Source of the DNA: Cloeon dipterum
Lineage: Eukaryota; Arthropoda; Insecta; Ephemeroptera; Baetidae
Assembly (NCBI RefSeq): GCF_949628265.1
Contig: NC_088789.1
Coordinates: 19,585,883-19,649,882 of the forward strand
DNA length: 64,000 bases
Direction of reading: 5' to 3'
In this document: piece by piece, positions 13,301 through 26,400 of the stretch
Layout: each line of letters begins with the position of its first letter
Numbering within the stretch: position 1 is the first letter of the stretch
Notes under the pieces: model-generated
What the model saw: the letters and a program-made list of their open reading frames with translations, nothing else
What the model was told of the DNA's origin: nothing
Database searches by the model: none
Program-made: the position numbers and the translations under genes

Positions 13301-15114
13301 GGGTTTGAAATCGCGCGGGTCATCGATTTCCGCGGGTGGGTTCACCGGGGGGCTGAAGTCCTCCAAGAGGCTGCCTTTGCTCACAATCTGGCGATGAGAG
13401 AGTATTAGTTTGTGTGCAGGAGGGGCAGAATGAGGCTTACTTTGTGGTCCACGCTGACGGAGTATGAGTTGTCAGGGTTGACAACGAGGGTGTACAGATG
13501 CGGACGCTTGTCCTTGAAGGGCTCTTCGATCCTCTCTTTCGATTTCTTGGCGTGTTTCTCTTCAAAGGAATTGTTCAGAGGGTTTTTGTGACGGAAAATG
13601 AAGTGAAGCTGAGGGGAGAAAGAGGTTTTAATTTAAAATAGGAATATCATTTCACTAATCGTGAAATTTGAAAATTTATTTAACAAAACAAAAAGCGGAA
13701 TAATTGTTGAAATTGTTTTTTGGAAAAAGTAAAAAAGTGTAGGACGGTTTTTGCAGTAAATTGATTTCTATATTTCTTGTACCCAAAAATATTTTTAATG
13801 CATTTATCATTTGACGAATTTAAAACCAATGAATTTTGTGGCTGTATCAGATACTTTGTGGATCTTATTAATCAATGTTTTGTTCATTTCTATGTAGAAA
13901 GAGCTGGATTTTTTCTGAATACAAAATTAAAAGAACTGGCTTTGAAAATTGGTTTTTGTGACATTTTCATTGCTGAAATTTAGAATTAAGGAACAAAATA
14001 TTGTCTAAATATTTACTATACAATGGATTGTTTACCAACTAAAAATATTTTGAACTAAAAACAATTTTTTGGTAAATCTCAATTAGATTCTAACCTCTTG
14101 AGCGTAAACAATCTCATTTAAAATCCAATGTGGATGATTTTGGTACTTTTAAACAATCCTTAGTTCAAATGGCTTAAAATAGCATGATTTCTGCTCATAT
14201 GTTATAGTTTCCTAACAATAGAAAGCTCAGAAAAACGTTACTATACTGTCTTAATTTGTTAGCATTAAAAAATAATTTGGAAAATAGTTATTTTAGACAC
14301 AAACAATAATATTTTTCTGAAACAAACTGACCTTGTGATCGTTTCCACACTTGTCAGGTCCAAACATGATAGTGTATGGCGATTTATCATGGAACTTTTT
14401 CAGGTCGAGTGGCGCCTTATTTTTTGGATTGGTGTCCAGGGACAGCAGCTTGAGGTAAGCACCGCCACACTCCTGACCATTCTGGAAGTTGACCTCGTAC
14501 TGCACCACCAAGGGACGGTCGCTGAAGTAGAACGGCTTGTCGAGCAGGGTCGAGATGGCAGCGTGCTTGGCCTTGGACTTGAGCACCAGGCCTTCGTCGC
14601 CCTTGATTGGGTCACGCTGCGGCTCCTCCAGCTTCCAGACGCCATCGTACTTGGCTATCAGGTCGTCGGTGTCGTCCTTCTTCGTTTCAGACTTGACCCA
14701 GCGCTGTTTGAAGAGGTCTGGGTCGTCAAAGTTCTCGTGCAAGTAATACTCGCCCTGGGGAAGTGGGCTGAAGTACTCATCTTCCTCGGTAGGAACACCC
14801 GACTGACTCGCTGCGGGCTGAAATATATATTATGTAAATATAGGAATTCAAAAGTAGAAATTTTTCAAGAATCTGATTATAAAAAGTTACAGTTTTTACC
14901 AGTTCTTTTGAGAATCCCATATATGAAAATATGGGTGGCGAAAACTGTAACTTTACCATAAATTATGTATTACCGCATCTTCCTCTTCTTCTACTGAAAC
15001 ATATTCATCTTCTTCAAGATCGTTTTCTTCCTCTATTTGATCATCTCCATTAATGACGTGGATGCAAGAGATCAAAAGCAGGCCCACGAATATCCAGCTT
15101 ATCCGTGTTTTCAT
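10335..15114 (-). CDS. CNX: Calnexin (ER lectin chaperone) with alternative membrane exons
   Basis: Coding exons on the minus strand: 14974-15114, 14332-14817, 13441-13608, 13128-13387, 11983-12214, 11785-11925, 11717-11725 (9 bases), then 11440-11565 and/or 11176-11307, then 10455-10691 and 10335-10403. With the second membrane exon alone the protein is 624 residues. It has a signal peptide ([20 protein letters not shown]), a glucan-binding lectin domain, the proline-rich P-domain arm with its repeats ([43 protein letters not shown]), one membrane span, an acidic cytosolic tail with a run of 12 or more Glu, and a C-terminus RQRRPRKE like ER-retention ends of calnexins. It binds monoglucosylated N-glycans and helps glycoproteins fold in the ER. 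A 5' UTR intron is likely, with an acceptor ending at about 15149. Confidence 0.95.
11176..11307 (-). other. Calnexin membrane exon, form 1
   Basis: This 132-base, phase-0 exon is bounded by TAG and GTAAGC. It encodes a segment starting [18 protein letters not shown], which runs into a hydrophobic span ([17 protein letters not shown]) and a di-cysteine before GDTGRKV. The EYPWLW pattern is the one I recall from fly and vertebrate calnexins, so this is taken as the standard form. Confidence 0.85.
11440..11565 (-). other. Calnexin membrane exon, form 2 (alternative)
   Basis: This 126-base, phase-0 exon is bounded by CCAG and GTACTT. It encodes [19 protein letters not shown] followed by a different hydrophobic span ([18 protein letters not shown]) and RRTQE. 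It lies between the microexon and form 1 and is the same size class. It may be mutually exclusive with form 1; because both are phase 0, joint inclusion or skipping would also keep the frame. Confidence 0.7.
11717..11725 (-). other. Nine-base calnexin microexon
   Basis: Nine bases encoding Val-Asp-Asp sit between a good acceptor (CTCCAG) and a strong donor (GTAAGT). The microexon is phase 0 on both sides, so including or skipping it would not change the frame. It lies just before the two alternative membrane exons. Confidence 0.65.
12590..12820. repeat. Dispersed repeat, copy 1 (in calnexin intron)
   Basis: This stretch shares two blocks with 22115-22345: ACATTTAAATAG-GACCTCT-GATAA near its left edge, and TTTCTA-GATTTTCC, then AAAGTG-GATTCCTG and AAAATTGCTG, near its right edge, in the same order and orientation. 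The centre is diverged. No coding capacity or terminal repeats could be seen. It may be an old non-autonomous element (MITE or SINE-like). Confidence 0.5.
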
Positions 15115-17440
15115 TTTGTGTGTGGCACGTCTAAAGCTCTATCCAAATCTGAAAGGAAATATATTATGTACTTATTATGAATCAGTGATTGCGTGGAACG
15201 AAAATATTTTGAAATTCAAATAAATAGTTTTGTAACAATTTTTTAAGCAAACAAAAGAGCTAGGAAACTTTCAACATTCCTCAACAAAACGATAAAGTTG
15301 AGTTGTTGAGTGTTAATTTGTTTATTTAAAAGTTCGTTTTCAACTCCTCCTACTATAATCTTAAATTTGCAAAATATGCACGTGGTTTTTACTAAAACGA
15401 CACTCACAATCAGAATTCTAGGGGATCTGGCTGGCAAACAAAATGACGAGATATATATTTATGTATGTTTGTTCGTTCGGCGCTACACTAATAGAGGAGA
15501 GCAAAATTGGACATTGCAAAGTAATTTTTAAAGATAATGGGAGCTCGGAAACTAAATTCTTACTTACCAAAAGAGACAGGCTAGTTGGAACACAAGTTTC
15601 TGTTGCAATTCGGGCTCTAATTACACATTTGTGCCGAGAATAATTTAATTAAATTACCGGCGAATCGTGGACTTCCACGGTGACAGGAGTGTTGTCAGCC
15701 GATATCGGATAGAATGGTAGCTACTTAAAATCCTCTGAGGATACGATGGTATGTGGTCAACAATATGGATGTTTGTCTATCAATTCCATTCAACATTGAG
15801 AAATAAACTGAACCGATGGAGTTTGTCGTACCCTCTTTCAAAATGGCTAAAATCTAGGGAGGAAATTGGTGCAGCCAACATGACAATGTTGTAATTTCAT
15901 ACCAACATAACCCCGGGAAAATGAATGGCCAGCATTGTTTCCAATGTCTCTATTCATTAAATCAAAAAAATAAAACTAGAAAATTAGATCAACGATATAG
16001 TTATATAGCACTAACATTGCAATTTTACGTTTCCATCTTAAATTATGTACAGCATAGCTCATGCAAAGGACAGAAACTACGAAAAAGTTAATATTTTTTG
16101 CCTTTTTAAAATTGAGTTTAAATGAATTTGTAAAAACTCATTTCAATCCAATTCCCATAAATTATTTAATTCAAATTTAAATTTTCAAGCTCTGATCACT
16201 TTTCAAAATGGAACAGGATTTGCAAAATACATTCAAACGTCCAAAAAAATGCAGCGATTTTTATAAATATGGTGTTTTTTATGTTGTGCAGCGGATGAAT
16301 ACAAAAATTTGATACTCCTGAAAATTCGCATTTTACAGCTAATAATTGTTGAGAAAGGTTTTTGGAGAACCAAAATAATGACAACATCATGTACAAAATT
16401 GACCAAACATGATGAAATCGATGAGATGAAGAAATGCTCGTGCTGATGAACTCGCTGCGTTGCAACTGCTCCCTTGGAGTTAGGATCACCGATTTTACAC
16501 CATTATTATAATACATCTTTCGTACTGTCCAATTCAATAACTGATGCAAGTGATGCATCAATACCTGAAAAAATGGGTAAAAACTATTTTGACTTCAATA
16601 TTTGGTGCTGAAAATGTTGTATTTTGATTTCAGATTCAGATGATTATTCAAATTGCGCAAATAACTCCAGATCTAGAGGAGCTGGTGTGTTAAATATGAG
16701 CAGCAAAACACTTTGGGATTTTACAATTTACGATTCCATCTGAAGTGAATTGCTTTAGGCGCTTGGGAAACCTAAAGCCAAAAGTACTGCAGTAAGACAA
16801 AAGGAGTGGTTCCAAACTTAAGAGAAAATCTCCCTAAATTACGTTACCTGCAAAGAAATAACTTTGAGGAAGATTTTGGTGATTTTTGTTGAAGATGTGA
16901 CTGCAAGTTTTAATAGTCATGCCAAATTATACGAGTTCATTTAATTACAATTGTCTCCTAAGAAAATTGTGTTTCACGGAGTTTGCAAATCTGCAAGCCT
17001 TTGATCAATACTCTGAAGCCCCACAGCCGCTTGCTCGCATTCATATTCATAGAGATAAATGCGAGACTTTATTGCTGGACATAATCAGTCCTGGAGCTTT
17101 AAGTCTGCGTCACCTAGTGATGGAGTTTATCTTAGATTTTGCATCATCTGAAACATCCTCACATCATTCTTAATTTACAATTTATCCATATCAGTCTCTC
17201 ATCATATATGCTCAAAATCTGAGCAAATAGATTTCACTTTCGATTCACCTCATTTATTTAATTTTAATTAAGACATAGGGAGAAATAAAGAGATAAAAAC
17301 ATGCTTTAAGGTTGCACTTGCGTAGTGTATTCATTATAATAATAGTTAAATCAAGGTATAAAAATGCTATTACAAAAAGAAAAGGCAGTGTGGAATAGAA
17401 ATTGTAAAAATTGAATCATTCAGCTAGCCGCAGTTAATTT
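15115..17440. other. Calnexin upstream region and spacer to the fusion gene
   Basis: The first part should hold calnexin 5' UTR and promoter. A likely acceptor ends near 15149 and a possible donor (CCG|GTAATT on the minus strand) lies near 15656. Two CCACG motifs close to 15670-15680 recall ER-stress elements but do not match a full ERSE. The minus-strand AATAAA at 17253-17258 fits the end of the fusion-gene transcript. The open frames at 16196-16561 (-) and 16919-17173 (+) show no recognisable domain. Confidence 0.45.
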
Positions 17441-20400
17441 TCAGCTTGTCTCGTCTTCAGAGTCAACACTATCTGTGCTGACACTAAATGTTTTCTTCAG
17501 GGACCTAGAAAACATCTTACTCTCAATACCAGTGTGATGAACACTCATCAGCGGCATCATTGCTGACCTCAAGCTCCATATGAGACGGGGAAATAGAATT
17601 TCCTGTTGGGCAAGCAGCTGCTTTGTTCTGTGCCTCTCCTAGAAAAATTTAATTAGTTGCGACAATTTAAACTGAATTGCAGTCATACCTTTGGTGCTTC
17701 AAAACAAGCTGGACAATTTTCTTTGATGACGGGCAGATTTTTACTTTCGGCAAACTGTCGCAGATTCTTCTCCCTCACAAACACAAATGGACGAATCACC
17801 CTCAAATCTTTCTCTCTGCATTGAAAAGACGTTTTAGTTTCTATATTGCAGTTTTAGGTTACTAACTTACTTCACGTTGTAATGGGCCTTCATGGTTCTC
17901 AAGCGTCCGTTGTGGAAGGCAGACATCAAAAAGCTTTCACTCAAATCGTCCAAGTGCTGTCCCAAGGCTAATACGTTGTAGCCCTCCCTTCTTGCTGCTG
18001 CGTAGATGCGGCCTCGCTTCATTCTGCTACAAAAGCTGCAGATTGACTTGCACGCATCTTTTTCCTTCAGGTCGGTGGCTTTGTCCAAGATTCCTTTAAA
18101 CAATTTCCATGATTATTTATATTTTTCAGTGTTACGAATTATTACTCTGCTCCTCGTAAAAGTACGGAACGCCCAGCGACTCAAGGTAAGGGATCAGTGG
18201 TCTCGGGTCATAAGAGGAGGTCTGTGGATCGACAGTGACAGCTCCAAACTCAAAATCCATATTCTTCGAGCGGGCGTAAAACTGGTATTGATGGATTGTG
18301 TGCAGCAGACTGAGCGAATCCTTCCCTCCAGAGAGACAAACGAGCACTTTGTCCCCTTGCTTGATCATTCCAAACTCACGAATGGCCTGTTAAAGTTATT
18401 AAATTAGCATAATAATGGAAAACGAATATAATGAAATTGATTACCTCAACAGTTGGTTTCCAAATTTGTTTTGGGGGGCAAAACCAGCGCCCTTTGCCCA
18501 CGATCGAGGGCTTTCTGTACGAGGCCAGCATGCAGGAGGTGGCGGTCGGGTCAAACGCTTGATTCGATGATTCAGCGCTGTCAGACGTCGCATCCTCGGA
18601 ACTGTTTGCTTCTGCCTGGTTGGTCGCAACTGCAGGCCCATTTAAAAGAGGATTTGTGTCACAACTGGGCTCAAAACCTACAAATTTAGACCTTAATCAT
18701 TAAATTCTGAGGGGGCAAAATAGACTGAAAATTAAATTAACAGAAGCCGAAATTTCTGTCCTAGGATAAATTTAGTGTAGTCTGTTGCATGATTTGTGCT
18801 CATTAGATTGTCCCGCAACAATTAAAAGCTCAGAAATACTGTAATCATCTAGATTTCACAGCCTTTGGTAATATTAGCAAGTCTTCCAGAAAAGACCAAA
18901 CTCGCATGTTTATTTAGAAAAGAAAAATTTAGAAAAGATTTTCTTTTTTAAATCCTAATGAAATTATAGAAAACTACAAGCAAAACTTACAGTCATCAAT
19001 TATAGTTGGAGAGTTGCACAAAGGGCTGCGAGGGGCTGGGGAGCTGAAAGTCCTGGGTTTCCTCATTCTCAAGAGGGGTGACTCAGGCTTGATGCAATTA
19101 TTCAGCGAGTTGAGTGACTGGGAATTAGACTTCTTCATCTCCCCTGTCTCTTCCGCTATGAGGAGATCAACGGCACTGACCACCTCTCGCAGTTCTGATT
19201 TCATTTCAGACGCGAGCTTGTGGGACGCTTCCACCAGGTACTCGGCCACGTCTTCGGCCGATTTGAGCGACAGGGAACCTGCCCTGGGCCTGAATTCGGG
19301 GAGACACTCGCTCGACTCGGAGTCGTGCAGCACGTCCTGGACCTGTGAGATCACCTCGCGGATTTCAAATTGGATTTCCTTAGTGATTTCGTTCGTCATC
19401 TCCTGGACATATGTCTGGATGTCCTCGGTGCTGCGCATGTGCGCGTCCGAGTTGTCGTCAGCGCCGCCAAAGTCCTGCAGATCGGTCTGACTGCAGCAGC
19501 TGCGTTGGCTTTGCAGCAGGTAGGAGGGTAACGGGCTAGCGCACGACGAGTCCAGCGAGGAGCAGTTGTTGTTGAAGCTGTGGTTTTGATCAATGTTCAA
19601 CAGTCTGTTGTTCAGGGTCAAATTGGTCGGGTCAACACTGCCGCCCAAGTCGAAGACCACGCCGCTGCCACTACCGTTGCTTTCGACTGAGTCTTGCGGC
19701 TCTATTATTCTTGGTGGAGGAATGGGACTAGACCGAGATCCTTCGTAATTTACGGGGTTGAATGGCACTAGGTGCTTAACCTTCTGCGAGTGGCCTAGCT
19801 GCAAGTCCTGCGCCTCGCACGGCAACATGAACCATCTCAGCTGCTCGGCGTGTTCGTCAAACAACACTGTTTGATCTGCTATTGTGTACCTCTGGGCCAT
19901 CTAAAAAAGTAATTTATGATTAAATAATCTCACCAAATGTTCCAAACAGATTTAAATTTGAGGATGTGGACAAAGTATTTTGTGTGTGTGTTCTTTTAAT
20001 TATTTTTATGTTTTAGCCCCCAAAGAAATAAGAACTGACATTAAATTATGACAAAAATTAACAAATATGTCTTTCACTAGTGAACACTATTAAACTCTAA
20101 CACTGATAAAAATTAAATTTTGGTGTGAAAATTCAACTAAAAATTCAAATTGAGAAAAATTTATTGATTATACACTTTTTTATTTACTTTTAAGCAGATT
20201 TATACGCTTTTGAACGGTTTTTGAGTGTGGTTAAAACAGCTTCTACTGCAAAAAATAGTTGTAGTCATAAGAAAAACAACACTTGCCTTCCTGGCCTTGC
20301 TGAAAATATTTCTAGCAGTTTGAAGTACAAGAGCATAATTCTCAGGCACAGTTGAAGCTGCGTTGGTCGTCTTGGAGTCATTGAAATTCATTTTACCACC

Positions 20401-23400
20401 AGCGTAGTTAATGCTGCCCAGCCAGCGGCGGTCTTTGAACACCAAATTGGACCTGTGTCGCCACTCGCCAGTCTCAGGATTGAGAATGTACTGCGGCAAG
20501 AGCTTCCAACCCTCTAATGCTACCATCTTCAAGGCTTCCAGGACAAAGGCCACTTCTTCATCACTCATAAAGTACGGAAGACTGATTCGAGAAAATCCTG
20601 GACGCAGCATTTCAAAGTTTGAATGCTCTTCGTGTCTTCTCAGATGAGTTCTATCCAAGCGGCTGAAATGTAGAAGAAATTTAAGACTCACATTTAAAAA
20701 AAAACTGCATCGCAAACATTTTAGCGGATTTTTCAACAATTTCCGAAAACACGTGTTTGTGGAGTGAATCATAAATATTTCAAAATTATTATCCTTAAAA
20801 ATCCTTTAATCCAGCTCAAAATATTAGAATCTAAAATTAAGTAAATATGCTAAAACCCCATTTTTTTAATTCAGTGGCGTAAAATTGCTGAACCCTATTC
20901 AAGAAGCATCATTGAAAGGAAAAAATGATAACTTACCCATCCTCTAAGAGTATGTCTTCATATTCTTTGGCGAGATTCTCGTTTATGCCCAGCAAATCTT
21001 GGGCATAAGGTCCTGCGCAGGCACAGCCGCCACGTGCTTGGATTCCAAATACATCATTAAGAATGGTGCAAACGAAATTGTGGTGCAAAAAAGTCCCTCT
21101 TGGATGGCGAACCATGAAAGAAAACACTGCAAGGCGTTGCTTGCACGAGTGGTTTAATGGCCCCAAAAGAAGAAGCTCGGGGACGGTTTTTATGTGAGCC
21201 AGGACGTTCCTGATTAATTTTAATTAGTATTTAGTAGTAATTTGTACTGAAATCAAACATACTTGACAATCTGCTCCTCTCTTGACATAATGGCCTGTAT
21301 TCCAACGCTTTCTTTTAGCTGCATCGCTAGACCTGCTCGAACCGATTCTACGATGGCAGCTGTGCCTCCTTCTTCCCTTAATTCTATGTCCTGTAAATCA
21401 GTATATATTATTGGTAGCATATTTAAAATTTTAAAATTACTTACTTTTAAATATTTGTGGTCGTCTCTGGACACAAAGAACACCGAGCCTCCTCCGCAGC
21501 CATTGGGAGTGCTGTTTTTGAAAAGCGCCTTTTTTGCAATAAGCACTCCTAAAAAAATCAAAATTTGAAACCCTCAATTCAGCAATATTATGCTCTGTCA
21601 TTACCAGGCGTTTGTACTCCGCCGACAAATTTGTGTACTGAGAAGAACACGGCATCTTTGTATACTGAGCTCTCTCCAGCTCCGTGTAGAAGAGGGTTCA
21701 TGTCAATTTTCACATAAGGCGCTGAAAAAAAGGACGAAAATTAACACCTTGAAACAGAGTTTGCAGTTTTATCAGCCCAGCTATTGCCACAGGTGATTTT
21801 TTTCCACACACAAAACACAAACAGTCAGGTTTCTGCTGAACACTACAAATTTTCATAGAAATTATCTCTAAACACCACGCGTAAACGTGACGCGTAAATT
21901 GAAATGTTGGTGACAAATAGGTTATATTTATATAAATCTAAAATATTATTTCAGTTAAAAGTTAAGCGATAGAAAGCCAAAATTAAAGTTTTAATAAAAA
22001 ATTTTAGCGACAGAAAATACTGTCAGTAAATCTTTCGAAAAGTTGCTATCAAAATAAAAACATAATTTATAAAAAATACGTCACTTACGCAACAATTTTG
22101 CAATGGTCAAAAATTTGACTGATGAAAAATGGGACAAAAAACACATTTAAATAGAGACCTCTTGATAAAATGCTCTGTATAGGTTATTTTAATTTTAGGA
22201 TAATTTTTAGTCTTACATTTTTGCGAAAATATACTCGATCTATAAAAACCAGCGATACAAAAATGTTTCTAAGATTTTCCAAACGAGCTAAAGTGAGATT
22301 CCTGTTTCCAACTATTCCAAAAATTGCTGTAAAAAGATATGTAAATTTTGAAAATCGTTTTATCTGCCCTTCAATCTAATCCTGCTTTGAACATTTTCAT
22401 ATAGCGACTTTTCATTCGCACCTGCGGTGGCGTAGTCCCAAAAGGCAAGAGCTCCGAACTGGTGGAGCAGGAGCGTGGTGGCGACGTCGTCCGCCAAGAT
22501 GCCGGTGATATTGGACGCCGCCGAAAAGCAGCCGATCATTTGCTGATTGAGCGATGAGTGCGCCTCCAGCTGGCATTTGAGGTTGTCTAAATCCAAAAAT
22601 CCGTCCTTCGTCTCCGGGATCCGGATGATTTTTGCGCCGATCTCGCGCCATGGCAGCAGGTTTGAATGGTGTTCGCACGGGCCGACAAAGACGATCGGCG
22701 GCTCCAGAAGGTTCAGTGCGTGGATGAGCTTGTGGACGGCGCCGGTGCAGCCGTTGCCAGCGAAAATCACTGCGTCATGCTCAGAGGCATTAACTGCGTT
22801 GCGGAAAATGTCTCGCGCCTCGTGTCTGCAAAATAGAGCAGTGTTTAAAACAAAAAGCAGTGGTGTAAATATTTTTTCTATATTAAATCAGATATTATTT
22901 AATTTAGAAGAGCTAAAACAAATTTCTGCAGGTGCCTTTCAAATTTCTAAGGACAACGACTCCAAAGTTTGCATGCTAATCAAGCGGCGAGCACTTTATC
23001 CTTACTCGGAATCGTGAATTATTTCCACGAGAGTTAAATGCACCTCTTAATTTGCGCGCGACGAATATGGATCCGAAATCAAGCAAATATTCAGTGACTA
23101 ACCTTTTACTTTTCGACAAATTTAGTAAAATGTAACAGTTACTTTGTCTTGATTAGTCCTGATCTTAGTATTGCACATATTGTTAAGGATATTATTCGGA
23201 CAACCTAACATTTTGAGCAATTGCTAATTGTATAGAAATCAACTCAGATTGATGCCCGATATCAAAATCCACTTTAAATCATAAGACCAAGATCTACGAT
23301 AGCGAAATTTATGAATCCAAAATAGCTAATGAATAATAATTTCTAGTAACTTTTTTCAGCATCGCGTTATTTTAATGTGTTACTCCAAAAAATGGGGTTT

Positions 23401-26400
23401 GGGCATTAAAAATTTCATTTTAATTCAAAAAGACGTTTTATGAGAATTTCATAAAAACACGATCTCGCAAATTTAATTGAGGGTGAAACTTTGAAAAATA
23501 TATTTTACTTGCTGCACAAATATCACTATTTCTGCCGAAGTTTATTTTTTTTAGCTATTTGAAGGGCAAATCGAGTGGCAACACTGAAATATCAATGAGG
23601 CAAATTGAGTTTATTCAAAAGGGTGGTGTGTTTATTCAGACACCACAGCCGCATTATTTATCATTTTTATCTCGAGAGTCCCTCTGTCAAGGTTCCGTGA
23701 TGCCTTATCATGTGGAATGAGGATGTGGGCTTTATTGAATAAGTTAATAATATTTATAATATTATTTCTACCCAGTGCAACCAACGATTTGATGATTTCA
23801 GCCACTTAAAATCCTATATTAGATATTGAGAAACACGCCTTGCAAGAAAGGGACGGATTCATTAAGGACAGAAAGCTGGCAATGAGCAATCAATACATCA
23901 TCACAGCTGTCTGCAAATAATCAAATATAGCTCGAGCTGCTGATATGGCAACTGGCATCTCCAGCCATTTGTTTTGTCTCTTAATGAAAACAAAGGCGTT
24001 GTATCATAAAATAAAGGGCAGAAATCAATAGGCCTAGACCTTGAATTCAATTATTCCGATAAAGAAGCATTTAATTAAACAACAAAGGGCCTCTTGCAGA
24101 CATAACAGACATTCGGATTGAGTTTCAGTTCGACAACACTCATTAAAAACGGGTCGTGTCAGTCTCGTGACAAGCAAGCAAGCGTTTATTGTCTGCCAAT
24201 GATGCCTCGCGCGCGCGGGCCATGACTTCTATCAGATGCGAGCAAAAGGAGTTCAATGCCGCTGATGGTCGCACCTGAAGAGAGTGGACTGCAGCGAGGT
24301 GGTAGAGGTCGTCGTGTGGGTGTTGCCGTAGCACGGCAGAACCTCGCGCAAGATGAACTGTTCGATGAAGCTGAGCGAGCGTCCGGAGGCTGTGTAGTCG
24401 CAGTACACCACTGAAACAGAGCAAACACACGCAAATTACACACTTCATTAGGGCTATATGCACATAAATAATTGCCTCGTCCCTGAGGTGGACGCTGAAA
24501 ATTATTTACGGCTTCGGCCGTAATTTATTTCTAATTTGCTTAAACGCCCAGGGGCACCATGCATAGCTTGAAATTATTCTCATTTTTCTCGTTTCGCACG
24601 CTGCTTTGCGTGGAAAATGTCTGTCTCGCTCCGAGGTTCATGCTCTGATTGCCACGCAGCTGGTCGGCACGCGGGCTGTTTCGGCATTGCAAACGGAGAA
24701 AAGCATTTTGACGTTTCGACAGCTGCAAAAAAATTCCTCGTCGCAGCATCATCACTCTTAGCCTTGTCGCTTAAGGTCAATTATGGCGGCGTTTAGAGCT
24801 ATTATTTCAATGGGTAATCGGCTTATTTAGCAGAGGTCGGAACCGGAATAATTCTGCAGCACAAACGCAGACAATTCGAATGCCATGAATTTCCTTGACC
24901 TCGTTCGGCTTGACGAAATTGTATGGCAACGAAAATAGGTTTTTCCAACGCAGCCGCAGCAGCTCTTATAATTGATTGAGTTGTTTTTAAAATCTTTCCT
25001 TTTAGAAATAAAATACAAACATGCAGCCAGCCAAAATAGCAACTAGCAGCGTTTTCTGGAAGCCCTAAGATGCATTTTAAAGTTATACTACTGTCAGAAA
25101 CTGCAAAGGAATAAATTAAAATACAAGATTTTTTTAATTAACAAGGATCCTCTTGAGGAATCAAAGATAAAAAATTTGGAAAAATGCTAAATTAACAAGA
25201 AATATGGAGGTTTTGATCTAAAGACATTGTCGGTTAAACTGTTTATGAACCGTACAAATCTGAAAAATGGTCCGTACCTTTTACCTTATATAATATCTGC
25301 AAATTGGCCATTGGAAAAGAGCTAAAAAATCCCAGTATGCTCTTAAAATTTCTGATAAAATTCGCTCCAAAATTTGCACGCTTATTAATGTAAATTAGTA
25401 TATTTAACTGTTATTATTCCAAATTTGATTTTTGCACATTGTAGACAGCAAAATATAAAGCTGCTCTATATCAACATTAAAAAATTCCGCAAAAAAATTT
25501 AAAAAAATATTTCTGTGATATTTTCATTTTTACTCAAATTAAATAACAGAGAATAGAAATATTTAAAATTCCTAACAGTATGGGAATACGAACTCCGAAA
25601 TGATTTTGCGCCTTCAAAACAGACAGTGAGCAGTGAGTTCTCCTCAGGAACAAAACATTAATTCTAAATAGTCGTAAAAATTATAGCTCAAAATAATTTT
25701 AAAAAAAATGTGAATTAAGACGCATCTCTGAAAATAATAAAAAATGAACTCTTCATCGATCCAAATTGATCCTAGGTTAATAGAAAAGTCAAGAAGAATG
25801 CCGAAGAATCTAATTTATTTTAGAATTTTGCCAAAGATTTAAATTGAGACAAACTCCACTAACGTAATTTGAGGCCTGAGGAATCAAATGGAACCGCTTG
25901 ATGTCTTCCTGACAACCCGTTAACCCATGTCTAAAATTAGTGCTTTGTTTTGTCCCAAAAACAAAGCTGCACGGCCCTAAAAATAAAATATAGAGCACGC
26001 ACGAGGGACGAGTGCGAAGGAGCGGCCTTGAAAAGCACTCGCAAGGGAACGAACGAGATGGAATAAGAGAATATAAAAAAGCGATGCACGCCTCGACAGC
26101 TCGACTTATCTGGCGTGTTGCGCCTATAAACCATTAATGCAACTCACTGCACAGCACATAGAAACACACATTCGCAATGCATTTTTCCGCCAGTTATTAT
26201 TGATTCGATTTGCGTTTTTCTCGGCGCAAGCAACCTGTTCGTCCGGATCGATGGATCGAAGTATTCACACCATTTCCTACATTATGCAATTTAATAATTA
26301 TTATTTGTATACTGCTGCCGTCTTTCTTCACACCGACTTCACAGTCTGCGTGGCGAGCTGCGTGTGGTGGAAAATTCCGCAATCGCCAGTGAACAGTGAA

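Noticed and set aside
15660-15690. An ER-stress response element upstream of calnexin
   Set aside because: CCACG is present twice, but the CCAAT half at the required spacing is missing, so this was noted only in the region entry.
16196-16561. A 121-codon minus-strand open frame
   Set aside because: No recognisable motif, AT-biased composition, and no supporting splice partners.
16919-17173. An 84-codon plus-strand open frame (ATG start)
   Set aside because: It looks mildly protein-like, but no domain is recognised and no flanking exon joins it. It lies close to the 3' end of the fusion gene.
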